From the NCBI RefSeq assembly GCF_047501465.1, contig NZ_JAZDRL010000002.1, forward strand, positions 992,001-1,056,000: a stretch of DNA of 64,000 bases, in the 5' to 3' direction. Origin of the DNA: Pseudochelatococcus sp047501465 (GTDB taxonomy: Bacteria > Pseudomonadota > Alphaproteobacteria > Rhizobiales > Beijerinckiaceae). The translations under genes were made by a program, and so were the position numbers. The notes beneath the pieces were generated by a model. It had not been told where the DNA came from. It made no database searches and saw only the letters and a list, made by a program, of their open reading frames with translations. Below, piece by piece: positions 60,786 to 64,000 of the stretch (positions within the stretch are counted from its first letter, which is position 1; each line of letters opens with the position of its first letter).

Positions 60786-62093
60786 TTATTCTGCTACGGC
60801 TTCCTGTGCCGGGCTTTTTTCCCTGCGACCAATGCCCAGAAGCTGATAAAGAACAAGTGCGGCAAGGGTCGACGTGCCGATGCCGCCAAGGGAGAAATCA
60901 CCGATTGTCAGTGTAAAGTCTCCAGCTCCAAAGATTAGCGCTACACCAACGGTGAAGAGATTGCGTGGATCTGCAAAGTCGACTTTGTTTCCAACCCAGA
61001 TCCGCGTCATCGCAGAGGCAATCAGACCGAAAACCGAGACTGCAAGCCCCGCCAGCACAGGGGCTGGAATGGTTTGCAGGATGGCACCGAACTTGGGCGA
61101 CATGCCGAGCATAAGTGCAACCATGGCTGCAATCACGAAGACCAGCGTTGAATAAACTTTGGTCATGGCCATAACGCCAATATTTTCGGCATAGGTTGTT
61201 ACACCAGTGCCACCGCCAGCGCCGGAAATCATTGTAGCCAGACCATCACCAAGAAAGCTACGGCCGATGTAACGGTCCATATTCTGGCCGGTGATCGCAC
61301 CTAGTGCTTTTATGTGGCCTAGATTTTCAGCAACCAATACGATGGCGACAGGTGCGATCAATGTCATCGCGGGCCAGCTGAACTCAGGCGCGGAGAATTG
61401 TGGCAAACCAAACCAGGTCGCTTGGCTAACCGCTGTAAAGTTTATGCCAGGCACCATGCCAAAGCCGTTACCGAAGATGAGTACCAGCAGATAACCAGCA
61501 AGCAATGCCAGCAATACCGCTACACGTCTGGTGGCACGTGGGCCGTAGGCTGAGATAACAGCCATGAAAAGTACCGTTAGTAGCGCGATGGTAATGTGCG
61601 TGCCCGTACCCTTCAACTGCCCCACAGCCACGGGTGCAAGGTTAAGGCCAATGGCAACGCCTATCGCACCCGTAACTGCAGGCGGCATAAGCTTTTCAAC
61701 CCACCCCGTGCCAAGGGCCATGACAATCAGGCCTATTACCGAGTAAAGCGCGCCACAAGCAATGATGCCACCGAGGGCAAGGCCGATATTAGGGTTTGGA
61801 CCGCTGCCCGAATAGCCAGTGGCGGCAATAACTACCGCGATGAAAGCGAAAGATGAGCCAAGATAACTTGGCACCCGACCCGCCGTGAGCAAAAAGAATA
61901 AGAGTGTGCCGATGCCAGAGAAAAACACGGCGACATTGGGGTCAAACCCCATGATCAGCGGTGCTACGATGGTGGAGCCGGACATCGCCAGCACATGCTG
62001 GATGCCCATCGGCACTGCAGCTGTTATAGGCAGGCGCTCATCAGGCAACACAGTGGCGTTCTTTGTGAGACGCCAGGTTGGGAAATAGGCCAT
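60786..62093 (-). CDS. uraA: Uracil/xanthine (NCS2) permease
   Basis: A 435-residue NCS2 nucleobase:proton symporter with about 14 helices. Motifs: PLGIQHVLAMSGSTIVAPL-type start (MGIQHVLAMSG), the substrate Glu region in LVLVAENLGHIKALG and TSYAENIGVMAMT (here TTYAENIGVM) and the NCS2 signature near residue 290. It imports uracil or a related base. It stands alone, with its own promoter upstream. Confidence 0.93.
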   Translation of the reverse strand: MAYFPTWRLTKNATVLPDERLPITAAVPMGIQHVLAMSGSTIVAPLIMGFDPNVAVFFSGIGTLLFFLLTAGRVPSYLGSSFAFIAVVIAATGYSGSGPNPNIGLALGGIIACGALYSVIGLIVMALGTGWVEKLMPPAVTGAIGVAIGLNLAPVAVGQLKGTGTHITIALLTVLFMAVISAYGPRATRRVAVLLALLAGYLLVLIFGNGFGMVPGINFTAVSQATWFGLPQFSAPEFSWPAMTLIAPVAIVLVAENLGHIKALGAITGQNMDRYIGRSFLGDGLATMISGAGGGTGVTTYAENIGVMAMTKVYSTLVFVIAAMVALMLGMSPKFGAILQTIPAPVLAGLAVSVFGLIASAMTRIWVGNKVDFADPRNLFTVGVALIFGAGDFTLTIGDFSLGGIGTSTLAALVLYQLLGIGRREKSPAQEAVAE

Positions 62094-62303
62094 AGATTCT
62101 CTCTGGATAACTTACTCGCTAGTAGCCCTTATCCATATTCAGGAATAATTTCCAGTGGCTCTTGGCATTCAAGATGCATTTGTCGAGCGAGAAGGCATTC
62201 CTCTCCGTTTCGTCCAGAGTGAAGAGAGATCTAAGCTATAAATATTACATGCTGCTAATAAAGGGAATGTGCATTAATGTTTCTTTCAAGCAGTCTGCGT
62301 TGA

Positions 62304-62675
62304 TCAGGCTCCTTGTTCATTTGCGATTGCTTGCAAAATATCTTTAGCCAGTGTGCTGGCCTCTGTATTCTCTCCAATAGAAATTGCATCGTTCAAGACC
62401 TTGACAGCCTTGGCAGTTTCGCCTTTTCGAAAGAAGGCCAAACCTAGAAATGTCAGCGCCTTTTCACTGGAACTGAATTTTTTCAGGCGATCAATGGCAG
62501 AATCAATATTATTCGTTTTCAGGTCAAGCATTGCTAACCCAATGGCTGCAGCTTCCTGCTCAGGACGTGCAGCTTCAACGCCTTTGAAAATCTTTCGCGC
62601 GTTGTCGTCCATATTGCGCATAAGTGCAATAAATCCCAACTCAGCCAGTAATTTGACTTGGTCTGTACGCAACAT
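62304..62675 (-). CDS. Small tetratricopeptide-like protein, HrpB1/T3SS-associated type
   Basis: A 123-residue all-helical protein with three TPR-like units: LLAELGFIALMRNMDDNARK, EAAAIGLAMLDLKTNNID and ALTFLGLAFFRKGETAKAV. The order and spacing (LLAE.GF.A, then A.IGLA, then FLGLA) resemble the small HrpB1/HrpK or chaperone-like proteins of type III secretion systems. No other secretion genes are in the window. A plain TPR adaptor is the alternative. GGGAGCAACGT precedes the ATG. Confidence 0.6.
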   Translation of the reverse strand: MLRTDQVKLLAELGFIALMRNMDDNARKIFKGVEAARPEQEAAAIGLAMLDLKTNNIDSAIDRLKKFSSSEKALTFLGLAFFRKGETAKAVKVLNDAISIGENTEASTLAKDILQAIANEQGA

Positions 62676-62780
62676 ACGTTGCTCCCTACACTTTAAAACC
62701 CTTTTCCTGGATCAATCTCCGAGGTGCGGTGTTCATACCTGAAAATTGTATCATAGCATAACGATTATGCTTACCGATTT

Positions 62781-62807
62781 TTGGCGACAGCTATTTGCTG
62801 TCGCCAA
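62781..62807. other. Perfect 11 bp hairpin
   Basis: TTGGCGACAGC, a five-base loop and GCTGTCGCCAA form a perfect stem between the ABC-exporter stop and the promoter of the TPR-like gene. There is no T run beyond the stem on either side (T residues lie before it on the plus strand), so it may be a terminator without T tract, or an operator. Confidence 0.5.
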
Positions 62808-62844
62808 GTATGTCCGTTCTTAAGGCTTTGATGCAAAGAGGTTC

Positions 62845-64000
62845 TTAGACCACTATACCCTTTGCCAATTCGCTAACCTGGCGTTCGAATAAGGCCCGAT
62901 AGGTACCGTTGTCACGGGTGAGAAGCGCTTGGTGATTTCCTTCTTCAACCACGTTGCCACGATCGAACACCAGAATGCGATCCATCGCCCGCACCGTTGA
63001 TAGGCGGTGGGCAATCACGATGGTGGTTCGGCCCTGCATCAGGCGCTCCATCGCTTCTTGAATCAGGGCTTCTGATTCAGAGTCCAGGCTGGATGTTGCT
63101 TCGTCCAGAATAAGGATTGGTGCATCAGCCAGAAAGGCTCGCGCAAGAGCAACCCGTTGGCGTTCGCCGCCAGAAAGCTTGATGCCACGTTCGCCCACCA
63201 GGGTGCCGTAGCCTTTAGGAAGATGTGCGATAAAATCATGCGCATTGGCAAGCCGTGCAGCATGTTCGATCTCCGCCATTGAAGCGTTTGGCCGGCCATA
63301 GGCGATGTTTTCCTCCAATGAACGGTGGAACAGCACGGGTTCCTGCTGCACGATGGCGATTTGTGCGCGTAGGCTTACCTGTGTTGCTTTGGCGATATCC
63401 TGCCCATCAATGGTAATGCACCCTTCCGTCACATCATAAAGCCGCTGTATCAATTTGACGAACGTCGTTTTCCCTGAGCCTGAATGACCAACAAGGCCAA
63501 CCTTTTCTCCCGCAGCGATGGTCAGCGAGAAATCGCGATAAAGCGGCTTCTCATGGCCATGGTAATGGAAGGTGACATCCTCAAACGCGATTGCCCCATC
63601 GGTGACATGTATAGGAATAGCGCCGTCATGATCAGCCACGCCAAAGGGGAGGGCGTGCATGGCAACCAGCTCTTCCATGTCATTGACGGAGCGCTGCAAG
63701 TTCTGCAGGTAAAAACCCACATCACGCAGATAACCATGCACGATGGCATAGCTGGTGAGCACAAATGTGACATCGCCCGCTGTTGCCTGACCGCGGGACC
63801 ACAACCAGATCACCAGGCCAATAACGGCAGCTTGCAACGTAATCAGAATGCTTTCTTGCGTTGTGCCGGATATCGTACCGCGTATCCAGGTGCGACGCGT
63901 GCGCATGCGCCATTTGCTTATGGTGCGCGTTAAACGTTCGTCCTCCCGTGCCTCTGCGCCGAAAGCCTTAACCACGGGATTGCACGAGATAGCATCCGCC
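62845..64000 (-). CDS. ABC exporter (fused membrane-ATPase half transporter), 3' part
   Basis: The last 385 codons of an MsbA/MdlB-type half transporter that starts outside the window; the frame is open to its last base, and the in-frame GTG near 63975 is internal. The end of the membrane domain (NPVVKAFGAEAREDERL, then helices) leads to the ATPase: Walker A GHSGSGKTT, signature LSGGERQRVALARAF, Walker B ILILDEATSSLDS and H-loop IAHRLSTV. It exports lipids, drugs or peptides; the substrate is not known. Confidence 0.94.
   Translation of the reverse strand, partial: ADAISCNPVVKAFGAEAREDERLTRTISKWRMRTRRTWIRGTISGTTQESILITLQAAVIGLVIWLWSRGQATAGDVTFVLTSYAIVHGYLRDVGFYLQNLQRSVNDMEELVAMHALPFGVADHDGAIPIHVTDGAIAFEDVTFHYHGHEKPLYRDFSLTIAAGEKVGLVGHSGSGKTTFVKLIQRLYDVTEGCITIDGQDIAKATQVSLRAQIAIVQQEPVLFHRSLEENIAYGRPNASMAEIEHAARLANAHDFIAHLPKGYGTLVGERGIKLSGGERQRVALARAFLADAPILILDEATSSLDSESEALIQEAMERLMQGRTTIVIAHRLSTVRAMDRILVFDRGNVVEEGNHQALLTRDNGTYRALFERQVSELAKGIVV

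Overview
The window reads as chromosomal DNA of an alphaproteobacterium of the order Hyphomicrobiales (Rhizobiales), most likely a Brucellaceae-type organism (Brucella/Ochrobactrum/Pseudochrobactrum neighbourhood). This is inferred from the lpiA-acvB relic, gadB-gadC, cobT, the FCD-type GntR regulators and the transporter families; I could not run a taxonomic search. Base composition is moderate overall, with AT-rich patches at about 10.97-13.13 kb, 30.0-31.6 kb and 38.6-39.6 kb. Gene order is mostly dense, with many ATGA-type overlaps.

Layout. 1-6.8 kb: end of a flavoprotein gene, a DNA photolyase, a glutathionyl-hydroquinone reductase-like GST, the decayed remains of an lpiA(mprF)-acvB operon, and the glutathione-dependent formaldehyde detoxification pair (S-formylglutathione hydrolase and class III alcohol dehydrogenase). 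6.8-30 kb: a large catabolic region. It holds a hydrolase-SDR-aminotransferase operon, a polyamine-type ABC transporter, a ThDP-dependent decarboxylase-like enzyme, an aldehyde dehydrogenase, an M20 amidohydrolase, an FMN alpha-hydroxy-acid oxidase and a dipeptide-type ABC transporter. Two closely paralogous GntR/FCD regulators are embedded in it, and a TGCATGCA motif recurs at their divergent promoters. The enzymes suggest a mandelate-like order: hydroxy acid to keto acid to aldehyde to acid, fed by amide hydrolysis and uptake. A low-GC trio (PAP2, GNAT, PlsC-like) sits inside this region.

30-36.3 kb: two short AT-rich paralogous orphan genes with a shared leader, shared upstream and downstream sequence, and a G9 tract in one of them; then NlpC/P60 and leucyl aminopeptidase genes, a small lipoprotein and cobT. 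36.8-44.3 kb: tRNA-Gln(UUG), followed by a 7.4 kb integrated element bounded by a 26 bp duplication of the tRNA 3' end. It has matching triplets of integrase arm-type sites at both ends, a tyrosine integrase, a serine recombinase, an Mrr-like nuclease beside a membrane protein, a Bro-N fragment and an HNH-like protein. A 1 kb noncoding core holds palindromes, a long stem-loop and six 37 bp tandem repeats.

44.3-64 kb: the ytcA-mdtNOP efflux operon, an Ntn amide hydrolase with a Tat-exported amidohydrolase, an acid-resistance group (gadC, gadB, an AspT-type exchanger, an amino acid permease, a ClC H+/Cl- exchanger), a uracil/xanthine permease, a small HrpB1-like helical-repeat protein, and the 3' part of an ABC exporter that runs off the window.
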